From NCBI GenBank assembly GCA_001567485.1, contig JZRA01000009.1, forward strand, positions 1 to 64,000: a DNA stretch of 64,000 nt, written 5' to 3'. The notes below the pieces were generated by a model. The model saw only the letters and a program-made list of their open reading frames with translations, was not told the origin of the DNA and did not search any database. The DNA comes from Chloroflexi bacterium OLB13 (GTDB lineage Bacteria > Chloroflexota > Anaerolineae > Aggregatilineales > Phototrophicaceae). Both the position numbers and the translations under genes were made by a program. This document shows positions 62,966 through 64,000 of the stretch, piece after piece. How positions within the stretch are numbered: position 1 is the stretch's first letter; each line of letters starts with the position of its first letter.

Positions 62966-64000
62966 GTGACATCTTTGACCGATCAGGTTGCGCATCTGCG
63001 TTTCGTGTCGACCGATACGCCCGACCGAGCGTTGGCGCTCGCTCATGCGCCGGTCATCCGCTTTGACGTGCGTGAGCCGTTCCAGCCGCTGGCGGTTGGC
63101 TATACAGTGTTTCGGGCCAACGGAACGTCGCCGTCGTTCCCGCGTGACATCGTGCTAGACGGCCGCGGCGCGGTGTGCATCGAGTACGCGATCTGGTGGG
63201 ACTGGGACATTCAACATCTGTACGAGCTTGAGCATATCTGGGTGTTTCTCGACGCCGACGGACGGCTTGCCGACGCCGATGCGAGCTGGCATGGCGGCTA
63301 CAGCCGCATGATCGACGAGCACGGCGCGCTGCCCGCCGAAGATGGCCGGTTGGTCGTCTGTTCCGAACCGGGTAAGCACGCGTTCGCGCCGTCGCCGGCG
63401 TGGTTGATCGAACGCAAGCCGCACACCGTCCGGAGCTGTACGTCGCGCAGCGGGGCGGGAGGGGTGTGGGTGACTCCGCTGTTCGAGGGTGTGATCCACG
63501 ACCGCAATCCGAACACTAATCAGCTGGTTCGGACGTATCTTGAGCGCCACGCGTTCGAGCCGACACATCAGTTCGACCTTCGATTCGCGCTGGAGAAGGC
63601 GATATGCGTGCCGTGGGACACACTCAACGCGTGGATTCCCCCGCGTGTGACGGCGTGGCTCGATGAACTCGAACGCACGATTCCCCCACACGAACGGCGT
63701 GTGCTGCGCATCGCCCACCGTGGCGCGAGCGCGCATGCGCAGGAGAACTCCGCCGACGCCATTCGTATCGCCGCAGAGCTTGGATCGGATTTGGTCGAGG
63801 TCGATGTGCGCGTGACCGCCGACGGCGTGCCGGTGATCTCTCACGACGACAGCCTGAATCGAGTCTACGGCGTGCCGGGGCGTATCCCCGAGCTGACACT
63901 GGAGCAGCTTCAGGCCGCGGCGCCGGTGATGACGTTCGATCAACTGCTTGAGCAATCGCGCGAGGTGGGTATCGGCCTGTACCTCGACATCAAGGCGCTG
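62966..64000 (+). CDS. Glycerophosphodiester phosphodiesterase with novel N-terminal domain, cut by window edge
   Basis: The frame is open from GTG 62966 (GGGAG about 9 bases upstream) to the window end, 345 codons. Residues about 250-345 are the start of a GDPD barrel: IAHRGASAHAQENSADAI, LVEVDVRVTADGVPVISHDDSL, which hold the catalytic His pair and metal Glu/Asp. GDPD enzymes split glycerophosphodiesters to glycerol-3-phosphate and an alcohol. The first 240 residues are not GDPD. They carry WWDWDIQHLYELEHIWVFLDADG and ASWHGGYSRM, a conserved-looking His/Glu/Asp pattern I cannot assign. The gene follows the ATPase by 6 bases and is probably part of the importer operon. Confidence 0.85.
   Translation, partial: MTSLTDQVAHLRFVSTDTPDRALALAHAPVIRFDVREPFQPLAVGYTVFRANGTSPSFPRDIVLDGRGAVCIEYAIWWDWDIQHLYELEHIWVFLDADGRLADADASWHGGYSRMIDEHGALPAEDGRLVVCSEPGKHAFAPSPAWLIERKPHTVRSCTSRSGAGGVWVTPLFEGVIHDRNPNTNQLVRTYLERHAFEPTHQFDLRFALEKAICVPWDTLNAWIPPRVTAWLDELERTIPPHERRVLRIAHRGASAHAQENSADAIRIAAELGSDLVEVDVRVTADGVPVISHDDSLNRVYGVPGRIPELTLEQLQAAAPVMTFDQLLEQSREVGIGLYLDIKAL

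Overview
This 64 kb window reads as the chromosome of a GC-rich bacterium (roughly 60 % GC by eye). The most likely source is a heterotrophic member of Chloroflexota, probably Anaerolineae. That assignment is an inference. It rests on secreted proteins with Thr/Pro and Ala/Thr/Gln-rich linkers, a permease-ATPase fusion in a dipeptide-type ABC transporter, many family-5 solute-binding proteins, and eukaryote-like kinases with a PP2C phosphatase. No ribosomal marker is present to settle it. Both ends are cut: ftsK at the left and a glycerophosphodiesterase-domain gene at the right.

Region 1 (1-24 kb) is mostly housekeeping and signalling. It holds ftsK, a giant membrane-spanning kinase-like protein, a small HMA metal-binding protein, two lipoproteins, a trypsin-like protease with a stand-alone copy of its N-terminal domain, a secreted metallopeptidase beside gatC, a VWA surface protein, thiolase, sirtuin, a secreted beta-propeller, endonuclease III, a PIG-L deacetylase, a soluble histidine kinase, a second kinase-like protein, a PP2C phosphatase and tRNA-Gln.

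Region 2 (24-42 kb) is a carbohydrate locus built around a divergent promoter at 35.8-36.0 kb. Leftward run a dipeptide-type ABC transporter (one protein is a permease-ATPase fusion), its binding protein, a formylglycine-type sulfatase, a GH3 glycosidase and an MFS transporter. Rightward run a FadR-type GntR regulator and the matching anaerobic sulfatase-maturating radical SAM enzyme. Next to them are a cupin, an SDR dehydrogenase, a ManD/RspA-type dehydratase and a YbhE-type lactonase. Together these could import a sulfated oligosaccharide, desulfate and hydrolyse it, and oxidise a sugar by a dehydrogenase-lactonase-dehydratase route.

Region 3 (42-64 kb) is transporter-dense. It holds an amidase, a beta-lactamase-fold hydrolase, a family-5 ABC importer that lacks ATPases but has a YtcJ amidohydrolase, and a complete family-5 importer behind a LacI/CelR-like operator. 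Last comes a family-1 sugar-type importer (binding protein, two permeases, MalK-type ATPase) followed by the glycerophosphodiesterase-domain gene, an order that recalls ugp. The second permease of that last system carries an extracytoplasmic PDZ domain in an extra N-terminal membrane module. This is the most unusual architecture in the window.

At least eight genes carry apparent single-base frameshifts, mostly in short homopolymers. Each was joined across the break and flagged. Two further genes (an LMW-PTP and a ChbG/YdjC deacetylase) are genuine fragments. A roughly 110 bp dispersed repeat occurs twice, with a shorter third fragment.
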